From Candidatus Omnitrophota bacterium (GTDB taxonomy: Bacteria > Omnitrophota > Koll11 > Gygaellales > Profunditerraquicolaceae), in assembly GCA_026387515.1 (NCBI GenBank), contig JAPLLP010000228.1, positions 9,194 through 16,154 on the forward strand: a stretch of 6,961 bases of DNA, given 5' to 3'. The translations under genes were made by a program, and so were the position numbers. The notes beneath the pieces are model-generated. The model saw only the letters and a program-made list of their open reading frames with translations. It searched no databases and was not told the DNA's origin. Positions 1 through 6,961 of this stretch are shown piece by piece. Each line of letters opens with the position of its first letter. The stretch's first letter is position 1.

Positions 1-1814
1 AAGGGGCACTTTAATGGACAGGAATTATTCGGGTCAATAGTCAACCAATAAGGATATCCGGCCACATATTCATGGCGGTCCTCTTTTTGTTTTTCGATAA
101 GAATAAGGTTCTCTACTTTAGTATTCAGGTTGAGCCGGCGTAGGACCCTGGCAATACTTTTTTGACTTTCTCCTAAATTTGCCTCCAGCGCCTCGGTATC
201 AATTCCCGTGCCGCAACTTTGTATCTCGGAAGGAACAACCCCGGAACCAAAAATTCTGTTCTTTTCCAGCTCGCCGCGGCAGAGTTCGATCTTTTGCAAT
301 AACCCGTCATTTGCCGATTCAGTCATAAAACTATTCTTGTAAGATTCAACGGCCGGAGCGTAATCCTTTTTAAAATTATGGTAATCGCCCGAAAGCAGCC
401 ACTTGTCAGGCTTAACCCGCAACACGCCGGAGGTTTCCGGAAGCCCCAAAGATAGAGCCAGTCTGCAAAATTCTTCATAACGCCGCTGCATCACTAGATA
501 ATTATTATCTTTTGTTTCCCAATAAAGATGATGATGCGCGTTTTTAATCCCTAATTCCTTGGCATGAGTATGAAGATACGTTCCTTTATCTATCACGCAA
601 AATGACTGGCTGGCCAATACTGAATCTATGTTTTCTCTGTTACGCTTAAGAAATTCCAGGCTCTCCTGAAAGTCATTCTCGGTTTCCGAAGGGATACCGA
701 ACATAAAATTCACCTGGGTGGTAATCCCGGCCTGATGGGCATAACGCAGCATTTCTTCGGCGTTTTTATTGGTGAAATGCTTATTTACCTTATCCCTCAC
801 TCTTTGAGAGCCGCTTTCTATCCCTATCCCCAGCCATTCACAGCCCGCCCGGCGCATATCCTCCAGCAAACCTTGGGTCATCTCCGGCCTGACCACTGCC
901 TGGCCGGACCATCTTAATTTTAAGTTGTTCTCGATAACCAGATTGCAAAAACGCCAAAGCGCTCCCGGGTCCCCGTTCAATAGCGAACCGATGAAATAGA
1001 AATAATTTACGCCCGGATTCTTCCTCATCTGAAAAGTAATCTCTTCGAATATGCGTTCTCCGCTCATCGAACGAAACGACTTCCAGAACTGCCACTCGCT
1101 GCAAAAATGACAACAGGTAACGCAACCCCTGCTATCTAAGATCTCAAGACGCTCGGGCTCCCGGTAATGCCCTAAGGCTATATCATCGCTAAAATCACTG
1201 TAGTCCGCAAAAGGCGTAGAATCTAGGTCATTTATCACCGGCCTATCTCCGCAATCGATCACCTGGCCGTCTTTTTTTAGAAAAGTTCCCTTACAAAAAT
1301 CTACCTTACCGCTTTTCTCCACAATTTCTACTAACTCTAACAAGGTCAATTCCCCTTCACCCGTAACAACGATATCCACCGCTTCCTGGTTAATGATAGC
1401 AGTCCCTTTCATATCCCGATAGCAATCCGGACCCCCAAAAACAACTATTTTATCCGGGGCCTTGGCTTTAATCTTGCGGGCGATAGCCAGGCTCACCAAC
1501 AGGGAAGTAAAATGCACGGTAAAACCAACGATCTTAGCATCGGTATCTAATATCTTACCGATCTGGAAATCCATCATCCGCTCATTCTCCTGGAGAAATT
1601 CACCGATCAAAGATTCATTGCTCCAGAAAGAATAGAGATCCTTGTCATCCCACATTCTTTTATACTTATCCGGGCCGCTGCAATATAAAGCATTGTTCAG
1701 GTCAAAGGTAAAAGCCTGATGGCCGTTGTTTCGTAACCACGCGGATAATAAAGCCAGGGTATAAGGAGGACAGTCCCTGCCCCAACCCGGGCATTGAAGA
1801 AGCGCGACTTTCAT
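1..1814 (-). CDS. B12-binding-type radical SAM protein, 3' end cut by window; probable start of a second radical SAM domain
   Basis: The frame is open from the ATG at 1812..1814 to the left edge, giving 604 visible codons and no stop. Residues 1-140 look like a cobalamin-binding Rossmann domain: an MKVALLQCPG start, a GFTVHFTS strand/turn and FGGPDCY with GGP at 127-129, followed by GEGE at 152-155. The DxHxxG histidine motif of classical B12 domains is absent, as in many B12-radical SAM proteins. The radical SAM core follows with DSRGC, then C231-x3-C235-x2-C238 for the 4Fe-4S cluster, and later GIESGSQ and FGIPSETENDF, both typical of this class. Residues 535-590 form a charged, helical linker rich in Leu and Arg. 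The visible end, C599-PLK-C603-P, looks like the opening of a second CX3CX2C motif whose last Cys is beyond the edge. The start lies 4 nt after the previous stop, with no clear Shine-Dalgarno, so coupled translation is likely. Family members include methyltransferases and other radical modifiers; the substrate here is unknown. Confidence 0.95.
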   Translation of the reverse strand, partial: MKVALLQCPGWGRDCPPYTLALLSAWLRNNGHQAFTFDLNNALYCSGPDKYKRMWDDKDLYSFWSNESLIGEFLQENERMMDFQIGKILDTDAKIVGFTVHFTSLLVSLAIARKIKAKAPDKIVVFGGPDCYRDMKGTAIINQEAVDIVVTGEGELTLLELVEIVEKSGKVDFCKGTFLKKDGQVIDCGDRPVINDLDSTPFADYSDFSDDIALGHYREPERLEILDSRGCVTCCHFCSEWQFWKSFRSMSGERIFEEITFQMRKNPGVNYFYFIGSLLNGDPGALWRFCNLVIENNLKLRWSGQAVVRPEMTQGLLEDMRRAGCEWLGIGIESGSQRVRDKVNKHFTNKNAEEMLRYAHQAGITTQVNFMFGIPSETENDFQESLEFLKRNRENIDSVLASQSFCVIDKGTYLHTHAKELGIKNAHHHLYWETKDNNYLVMQRRYEEFCRLALSLGLPETSGVLRVKPDKWLLSGDYHNFKKDYAPAVESYKNSFMTESANDGLLQKIELCRGELEKNRIFGSGVVPSEIQSCGTGIDTEALEANLGESQKSIARVLRRLNLNTKVENLILIEKQKEDRHEYVAGYPYWLTIDPNNSCPLKCP

Positions 1815-1818
1815 AATC

Positions 1819-2967
1819 TTATTTATAGCTTTTTATAATCTCTTCGGCGATGCCCGGACGAAAAGATATATGCGAACGTATATCGTTTATGTTTCGGGCA
1901 TCATATCTAAAACAATGACGGCACCATTCGTGCGCCGGGCCCTGGGCTAACGATTGCCTGAGGCTCCGGTAGTTCTGGCCATTCCATATAGTCTGGAAAT
2001 CAGTTTTATCCAGATACCCAAAATGGTAACCGGCATAACAACAGGGGTTTACCGAACCCTCGTTTTCCACGTAAAAATATTTCCAAGGATCCGCGCAAAG
2101 AAAACTGTCTTTTTGCTTCAAATCCTCCCCAAAACTCGGCGGCAGCCGTAAAGGAATTTGCAATTTATCCGCAATCTCCCTGGCCTTTGAGAAACTTTCG
2201 TTGGTAATCTCCTGCTTAAAAAAGCAGGAAAGCTTTAATTGCGCCGGCTTAAACATGATCATATAGTTACAAATGACCTCGTTTACGCCTATGTCCTTGG
2301 CCAGCCTGACAAATTCGGGGAGATCCTCGATATTAAGGGTATTAACCAAAAAAACCAGGCTGATATTAGGCAGGCTAGGGTCTTTGCGCATAGCCACTAG
2401 TTTTCTGATCTGGGAAATCACTGCCTCAAAGTTGTTGGTCCGCATCAGCCGCCGATGCAACTGGCTATTTGAAGCATGCAAAGATATCTCGACCGACGAC
2501 CTGCTTCCGGCGAGAAGGCTCAAGACCTTTTCGTTTAATAAAGGCGTGCCGTTAGTGGTATATATTTTGTTTATATCAGGGAGCTTGTTGTTCACGTAAC
2601 TTAAAAATTCCTCGATATCCGGCATTAAAAGCAATTCTCCAAATCCACAAAAACTGACATATCTGGCATTTTGGATTATCTTTCCCAAGCGGGGCTCAAA
2701 AAAATCCTGGTACCTTTTAAGCGAAAAAAGTTGGGGGTTGCCCCCCAGACAAAATACGCAGCGCGCGTTACAGTGGTAATGCGTCCCTATACCAACCCCC
2801 TCGGGAGTAGACTCAAGTTTTATCTTACGGGCCTTGTATTCAAAATCATTGAGGTTAAGATTCTTGGGGCTGGATGTCTTATCTATGATTCTCTTATATA
2901 TAGAATCCGTTATTTCCTCTTTGATCTTTTTAACACGCGCTTCTTTATCTTGAATGCCGGATTGCAT
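1819..2967 (-). CDS. Radical SAM/SPASM domain protein
   Basis: A complete 382-residue protein, from ATG at 2965..2967 to TAA at 1819..1821. After a basic helical leader of about 55 residues, the radical SAM core begins with HYHC and the cluster motif C66-x3-C70-x2-C73 (CNARCVFC). Other core landmarks are CGFGE at 107-111, in the place of the usual GGEP strand, TTNG at 137-140 and the strand EISLHAS at 160-166. The C-terminal part is a SPASM domain for auxiliary iron-sulfur clusters: C291 in CADPW, the PCCY pair C309/C310 after a typical GSVNP turn, then an IWNG helix and C349-x2-C352. Length and layout fit SPASM enzymes that act on peptides, proteins or sugars by 5'-deoxyadenosyl radical chemistry, probably in the cytoplasm. 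The start is 9 nt after the stop of the large upstream gene; only a weak purine run (AGAAAG) precedes it, so reinitiation from the upstream gene is plausible. No small precursor-peptide gene lies beside it. The exact reaction cannot be told from sequence alone. Confidence 0.96.
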   Translation of the reverse strand: MQSGIQDKEARVKKIKEEITDSIYKRIIDKTSSPKNLNLNDFEYKARKIKLESTPEGVGIGTHYHCNARCVFCLGGNPQLFSLKRYQDFFEPRLGKIIQNARYVSFCGFGELLLMPDIEEFLSYVNNKLPDINKIYTTNGTPLLNEKVLSLLAGSRSSVEISLHASNSQLHRRLMRTNNFEAVISQIRKLVAMRKDPSLPNISLVFLVNTLNIEDLPEFVRLAKDIGVNEVICNYMIMFKPAQLKLSCFFKQEITNESFSKAREIADKLQIPLRLPPSFGEDLKQKDSFLCADPWKYFYVENEGSVNPCCYAGYHFGYLDKTDFQTIWNGQNYRSLRQSLAQGPAHEWCRHCFRYDARNINDIRSHISFRPGIAEEIIKSYK

Positions 2968-2976
2968 GTAAACTTT

Positions 2977-5900
2977 CTAGTTTGAGACTAAAACTTTCTC
3001 TAATAATGGAAAAATAATGCAAACTAAGCAGCAATGACATTTTCCTTCCTTGATATAACTCCTTATCCCCTCCGCTGAATTCGAGACCCAAAGCTTATCA
3101 AAATTTTCCTCTCTTATGTTTCCGATATGCCTATTTTTAAGAATCGGACAGAAAAATAAATCACCGTAAGGAGTGAGCATCGCGAATTTGGCTCCGGATA
3201 TGCATTTTTTAAAGAACCTCCGGGGCTGAACCTGATATTTAGCCAGATTCGACCAATAATAAAGCTGTGACAAAAGATGCGCGTCTTGGACTTTTTCGAT
3301 AGAATTGTAAAACGTCGCGTAGTCTGTTTTACTTAAAAGCTCCTGCAGGATCTGCATTATCTCCCTCTTGGCCAACCTTAACCCGGATTCTGTCCAGTCC
3401 TTAGGCACGACAAACTGGGCAAAAAAATCAAGCCCTTCCCTTTGGGCGAACTGTTTTGCCTGAAGCAGTTGGTCAATATTATAAGGGGTGAGGGTAAAGG
3501 TAAGCGACAAATGCGTAGAAGGCAATTCTTTTTTAAATCGCTGAATAGTCTTATAAAGCGCGGTAAAAGCTCCGTCTTTGCCTCTGATGACATCGTGGGA
3601 ATCGCCCACACCATCCAAAGAACTACCCACCCAGAGCGCTTTTGGCTGGAATCTATCTAATATCTCTTTGGTGTTACTTACTATCCGTTCAGTTTCGATA
3701 CCGTTGGTAAGTATACCTAAAGATGCCTGCGGGACCTCCTTGCTAAAGAATCCTCCGATATCCACTATATCATTTCTTACAAACGGCTCTCCGCCCGAAA
3801 GGACCACGACTTTTGTCTTTCTTAGGTACGAAGAAGTGTCGACTAACCGCTTGATCTCATCCAGTGAAAGTTCTTCATTAGGAGAAACTGAACGCCTTTT
3901 ATTATAATCCCATAAATCGCACATTATGCATTTACTATTACAACGGTAGGTCAGCTCGATATGAAGCTCCTCCGGGCCTTTTTGGGCGTTGGAAACTAAA
4001 TCAACGTCTATCTTATCGATTTTATCTTCAATAAACCTGTTAGCCCTCTCTACCACCTTTTCAATTTCGTTTTGTCCGAAATCATCTTGTTTTAGGTCAA
4101 AAAGCGTGCTCTTATAAACCCTGTCCAACTTATTGATAATCTTGAGCCAATCAAATTTTTCCTCTACTAGTAACCTGGCATTGATAGAGAGCTTCTCGCG
4201 TAGCCATTCATTGTCCAGAAGCCTTACCACCTGTTTGGCGAATTCCCGCGGGCTATCGGCTATCAGGATCTCTTTCTCATGGCGCGCATCAATGCCAAAA
4301 CATCCGCTTCTAGTTGACACTACAGGGACTCCCGCGGCCATGGCCTCAAGGACTTTACCTTTTATGCCGGCGCTGACATGTATGTCGCTGACAAATACCG
4401 CCGCCTCTTCCAAATAAGGTCTCACCGATGGCACTTCGCCAATAAGAAAAACGTTCTTCTCTTTGGCCAGGCGCTCGACTGGGGGAGTAGGATTGGAACC
4501 TACGATGAGCAACTCTGCTTCGGGAACCTTCTCCCTGATTAAAGGAAATATCTTTTGGGCAAAATGCACTACGGCCTCTTCGTTAGGGTAATGCCGGTAA
4601 TGCCCCACATAAATCAATTTCTTATTGGCCCGGGGCTTGGATTCAAAAGTAAAATGCCCGAGATCCGTTCCGGTGGGCACCAAAGAAATATCGGAATCTG
4701 GGAAGAATGCCTTAAGCACACGTTCGTCCTCTCGCGAAAGGGTTATGATCTTATTCAATTTCTTTAGCTGTGAAACATGAAAATTGAACCTCTTTAAATA
4801 ATCGTAAGTCCTTTTTACAAAAATCCCCTCTCTTTTGTAGTATGACTTTCCGGGAGCGAGAAAACTCACATCATGTTCAGTATATACGATAGGTATATGG
4901 CGCACGTAATCTGCCAAATACAACAACTCGTTGGATTCAATATGCACAATGTCTATCGCCTGTGTCCGCTGGAGATCTTTAAGCTTTTCTATCAGATCCG
5001 GACACCAGCTATAGCCGATTTTATAACGTTCCGGATAAAATAAATTAGCCGTAAAACTAAGGCTAGACGGAGGGGTAGTATGCACCAGGAAGACCTCGGA
5101 AAAAACCTCTTTTAGCGCTGGGATGTGCTGAAGTTCGTCTTCATGGTCAATCAAACTAAGCAGTATAAAGTTATATTTACCCGAGAGTAACTTGCACAGG
5201 TTGTGCATACGGATCTTGCCTCCCATGGTAAGCGGATAAGGTGGAAAGCGGGAGACAAGCAACACCGTGGGTTTTTCACTATTTAAATGCCTGAAACCCC
5301 TCCTGGAAAAACTTCTATAATAGTGCATAATGGAGTTAAATATTTTTTCATCTGACGGCTCAAGCGTGTATCTTCTATCCGAAAAACGATGCTCCAACAT
5401 TTCGGGCAGAAAATTAAGCGCCCAGAAGAACCCTCTCAAAAAAGGCATCTTATATTTGAAGAGATTCATCGGCAAGAGATTAAGATGATCTTTGAGAATG
5501 GCGGAAGAGGTAATGTTTTTCCAGGTGAATAAAAGTTCATTCTTTATCTCTTTGGGCCGCTCATAAGAAAGCGTGGCCCTACCTTTATGATACATAAGAC
5601 TGGTTGGTTCATAGATGACTTTCAAGCCTCTCTTCCAGGCCCGGTAAGAAATATCTATATCCTCCCAGCAGTTTGGCCGGAAGATCTTATCAAATCCTCC
5701 CAACCATAGAAAATCGCTTTTACGAAAGACCATTGCTCCGCCGATGGCAAATAGCGATGGCGAAGCCTGGCTAATCTTATCGCCGTTCTTAGTTTCGGCT
5801 TCATTCCATAGCCGGACATAGCCTTCTTCGAAACGCCCCATATGCATACCCCAGACAAAAGTCTGCCTGTCCCAACCGTAAAGTTTTGGGGTCGATACAA

Positions 5901-6961
5901 AAACGTCTTCTCTCGCAAGATGCGCTAGCAACGGCTTGATACAATCTTTGGTCAAGATAATATCGTTATTGATTAAAACTACTATCTCGTTCTTTGCCAA
6001 CCTTACGCCGCGGTTACAGGTAAAACCAAAACCTCGGTTTATGCCATTTTTGATCAAACGTACTTGCGGAAAATAATAATTGATGAGGGCAGCGCTTTCG
6101 TCGGTGGAACCATCATCAACCACTAAAATCTCGTTTTTGCCATTCGCAAACTCTTCAAGCGCAAAAACAGAAGTAAGGCATTCTTTTATAAGTTGCAACC
6201 CGTTATAATTCGGTATAACCAGGCTTATTTTCGCATTCTGTATATCCACCAGCGGCTTTGCCTTCCTCTTCCTGAGCGGTATTATCTTCAGGAACGGCCT
6301 AAGGATAAACCAACTAGCGTATTCTAAATAAAAACACAAGCTTAAAGCCGCAAAAACAGGAGTCAGGAGGAGGGTGGTCGCAAACCAGAATACAGTAGGA
6401 GATCTACGTTTTATAAACCTTACTACCCCTTTTATATTCCAAAGCACTGTCCATAGTGGTCGCAAAACAAAACGAAAACCTTCAGAATCGTAGATTCCAC
6501 GCAATTCCTTTTCCTTTTCGGCTATGTAGCGATTTTTCTCTTCAATGGTGCGAATGTGCAGCTGGAGCTCTTGAGAGAAATCGTTGATCTGAGTGTTGAG
6601 CGAAGAGATCTTGGTGTCCTTATCTACCAGCTGGTTATCCTTACGCAGGATCTCTTCTACCTTCTGCTGCAGCTGTTGAGAGAGGTTGTTGAGGTCGTTC
6701 TTGAGGTTATTGAGCTCGTTATTGAGGTTGTTGAGTTCGTTCTCGCGCTCTGATAAAAGCTGATCCTTGTGTCTTAAGCTCTCCAGCTGTTCCTGGATAC
6801 GGAGGTTAAATTCAGTGATCTGATTGGTAAAGCCGGAGATCTGGGTGTCTTTAGTGGCAAGCTCGCTCAGGCGGTCCCGCAGCTGTTGAGAGAGGTTATT
6901 AAATTCGTTCTTGAGGTTAGTAATATCCTGATCGCGCTCTGATAGAAGCTGATCCTTGTGT
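2977..6961 (-). CDS. Multidomain fusion: coiled coil + membrane segment + GT2-like + GT4-like glycosyltransferases + radical SAM/SPASM, 5' end cut by window
   Basis: The frame is open from the right edge to the TAG at 2977..2979, with 1327 visible residues. Numbering here counts the TTG codon at 6502..6504 as residue 1; 152 further codons lie upstream. The upstream part is a Leu/Asn/Gln/Glu heptad coiled coil ending in LRGIYDSEGF. Residues 10-83 are basic and hydrophobic, with a likely membrane segment at 37-68 (6301..6396). A GT2-like domain spans about 93-310 (5575..6228): SLVIPNYN, VVDDGSTDES at 128-137, the acidic triad NND at 179-181, and WEDIDISYRAWKRG at 280-293. A GT4-like domain spans about 410-800 (4105..5277), with a SRFPPYP/GGK N-terminus, YVGHYRHYPN and GKVLEAMAAGVPVVST. 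A radical SAM domain spans about 845-1165 (3010..3972): C855-x3-C859-x2-C862, SGGEP at 903-907, then SPASM/twitch-like cysteines 1101, 1119, 1156, 1158, 1159 and 1162. The parts are joined without stop or frameshift. A role in building and modifying a surface glycan at the inner membrane is inferred; the acceptor is unknown. A methyltransferase domain may precede the coiled coil, as in similar proteins, but is not visible. Confidence 0.94.
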   Translation of the reverse strand, partial: HKDQLLSERDQDITNLKNEFNNLSQQLRDRLSELATKDTQISGFTNQITEFNLRIQEQLESLRHKDQLLSERENELNNLNNELNNLKNDLNNLSQQLQQKVEEILRKDNQLVDKDTKISSLNTQINDFSQELQLHIRTIEEKNRYIAEKEKELRGIYDSEGFRFVLRPLWTVLWNIKGVVRFIKRRSPTVFWFATTLLLTPVFAALSLCFYLEYASWFILRPFLKIIPLRKRKAKPLVDIQNAKISLVIPNYNGLQLIKECLTSVFALEEFANGKNEILVVDDGSTDESAALINYYFPQVRLIKNGINRGFGFTCNRGVRLAKNEIVVLINNDIILTKDCIKPLLAHLAREDVFVSTPKLYGWDRQTFVWGMHMGRFEEGYVRLWNEAETKNGDKISQASPSLFAIGGAMVFRKSDFLWLGGFDKIFRPNCWEDIDISYRAWKRGLKVIYEPTSLMYHKGRATLSYERPKEIKNELLFTWKNITSSAILKDHLNLLPMNLFKYKMPFLRGFFWALNFLPEMLEHRFSDRRYTLEPSDEKIFNSIMHYYRSFSRRGFRHLNSEKPTVLLVSRFPPYPLTMGGKIRMHNLCKLLSGKYNFILLSLIDHEDELQHIPALKEVFSEVFLVHTTPPSSLSFTANLFYPERYKIGYSWCPDLIEKLKDLQRTQAIDIVHIESNELLYLADYVRHIPIVYTEHDVSFLAPGKSYYKREGIFVKRTYDYLKRFNFHVSQLKKLNKIITLSREDERVLKAFFPDSDISLVPTGTDLGHFTFESKPRANKKLIYVGHYRHYPNEEAVVHFAQKIFPLIREKVPEAELLIVGSNPTPPVERLAKEKNVFLIGEVPSVRPYLEEAAVFVSDIHVSAGIKGKVLEAMAAGVPVVSTRSGCFGIDARHEKEILIADSPREFAKQVVRLLDNEWLREKLSINARLLVEEKFDWLKIINKLDRVYKSTLFDLKQDDFGQNEIEKVVERANRFIEDKIDKIDVDLVSNAQKGPEELHIELTYRCNSKCIMCDLWDYNKRRSVSPNEELSLDEIKRLVDTSSYLRKTKVVVLSGGEPFVRNDIVDIGGFFSKEVPQASLGILTNGIETERIVSNTKEILDRFQPKALWVGSSLDGVGDSHDVIRGKDGAFTALYKTIQRFKKELPSTHLSLTFTLTPYNIDQLLQAKQFAQREGLDFFAQFVVPKDWTESGLRLAKREIMQILQELLSKTDYATFYNSIEKVQDAHLLSQLYYWSNLAKYQVQPRRFFKKCISGAKFAMLTPYGDLFFCPILKNRHIGNIREENFDKLWVSNSAEGIRSYIKEGKCHCCLVCIIFPLLEKVLVSN
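6535..6961 (-). repeat. Long degenerate repeat encoding a coiled coil, with offsets in whole heptads
   Basis: This 5' part of the large gene carries about two and a half diverged copies of a coiled-coil unit. Positions 6743..6772 and 6932..6961 match at 29 of 30 bases (mismatch 6756/6945) with a 189-bp offset; both encode HKDQLLSER. Positions 6669..6687 and 6879..6897 are identical (19 bases) with a 210-bp offset; both encode NLSQQL. The KDTQIS and KDTKIS segments near 6850 and 6619 are offset by 231 bp, and a weaker third copy of the KDQLLSERENEL segment sits 231 bp downstream at about 6502..6537. The offsets equal 9, 10 and 11 heptads, so copies have gained or lost whole heptads without breaking the coil register. 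The array runs off the right edge, so the total copy number is unknown. Confidence 0.85.
6685..6747 (-). repeat. Three tandem 21-bp units, each one coiled-coil heptad
   Basis: Units at 6685..6705, 6706..6726 and 6727..6747 share the plus-strand pattern GTTnTTGAGnTCGTTnT, closing with TGAG in the first two and TCGCG in the third. On the coding strand they give Asn-rich heptads of the form NELNNLN, with Leu at two core positions of each. The equivalent stretch of the upstream copy (about 6895..6936) is one unit shorter, so this looks like a recent local heptad duplication inside the larger repeat. Confidence 0.85.

Noticed and set aside
838..1125. Minus-strand 95-codon open frame overlapping the B12-type radical SAM gene
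   Set aside because: It lies in another frame inside the conserved radical SAM core and shows no domain or coding signal of its own.
1815..2976. A RiPP system, with the SPASM enzyme maturing a small precursor peptide
   Set aside because: The junctions are 4 and 9 nt, leaving no room for a precursor gene, and the neighbours are glycosyltransferases. A precursor outside the window is possible but unsupported.
2273..2985. Plus-strand open frames of 104-108 codons opposite the SPASM enzyme
   Set aside because: They are opposite-strand shadows of a well-supported gene, with no recognisable domain or upstream signals.
5655..5918. Minus-strand 87-codon open frame inside the GT2-like domain
   Set aside because: It overlaps conserved glycosyltransferase sequence in a different frame and shows no recognisable motif.
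6502..6504. TTG preceded by purine-rich AAGGAAAAGGAA as the true start of the glycosyltransferase gene
   Set aside because: The purine run is explained by the Lys-Glu codons of the coil (EKEKE), and the frame stays open and in heptad register for 152 more codons. Internal initiation cannot be excluded but is not needed.
6685..6747. Short tandem repeats as a CRISPR array or iteron-type origin
   Set aside because: The 21-bp units are directly adjacent without spacers, lie inside a coding frame and match coiled-coil heptads exactly.
6556..6753. Plus-strand open frame encoding a Leu/Val/Glu-rich 65-residue peptide
   Set aside because: It is the antisense shadow of the coiled-coil repeat; the repetitive composition keeps that frame free of stops.

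Overview
The window is one tightly packed, minus-strand gene block with no real intergenic DNA. Read in the direction of transcription (right to left) it holds three genes. The first is a very large fused protein whose start lies beyond the right edge (2977..6961). The second is a complete radical SAM/SPASM enzyme (1819..2967). The third is a B12-binding-type radical SAM protein whose end lies beyond the left edge (1..1814). The gaps between them are 9 and 4 nt, so they look like one transcript. No promoter, terminator, RNA gene, CRISPR array or mobile element is visible, and no non-coding stretch exceeds 10 bases.

The large gene is the most striking item. Its frame stays open to the right edge, so at least 1327 residues are visible. 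In order they are: a heptad-repeat coiled coil, a basic and hydrophobic membrane-associated stretch, a family-2-like glycosyltransferase, a family-4-like glycosyltransferase, and a radical SAM domain with a C-terminal SPASM/twitch-like cysteine cluster. A TTG at 6502..6504 could be mistaken for its start, but the coiled coil reads straight through it. The next gene is a stand-alone radical SAM/SPASM enzyme. The last has a cobalamin-binding-like N-terminus and a radical SAM core, and just before the window ends it begins what looks like a second radical SAM cysteine motif. The window therefore carries three full radical SAM cores and probably the start of a fourth, beside two glycosyltransferase domains.

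Glycosyltransferases physically joined to radical SAM chemistry and a coiled coil suggest assembly and unusual modification of a cell-surface glycan or glycoconjugate at the inner membrane. This is inferred from the families; no substrate can be read from the sequence. The organism is a bacterium of moderate GC content. Dense B12/SPASM radical SAM genes with multidomain glycosyltransferases recall uncultured Gram-negative lineages such as Omnitrophota, but this placement is a low-confidence impression and a taxonomic search would be needed to settle it.
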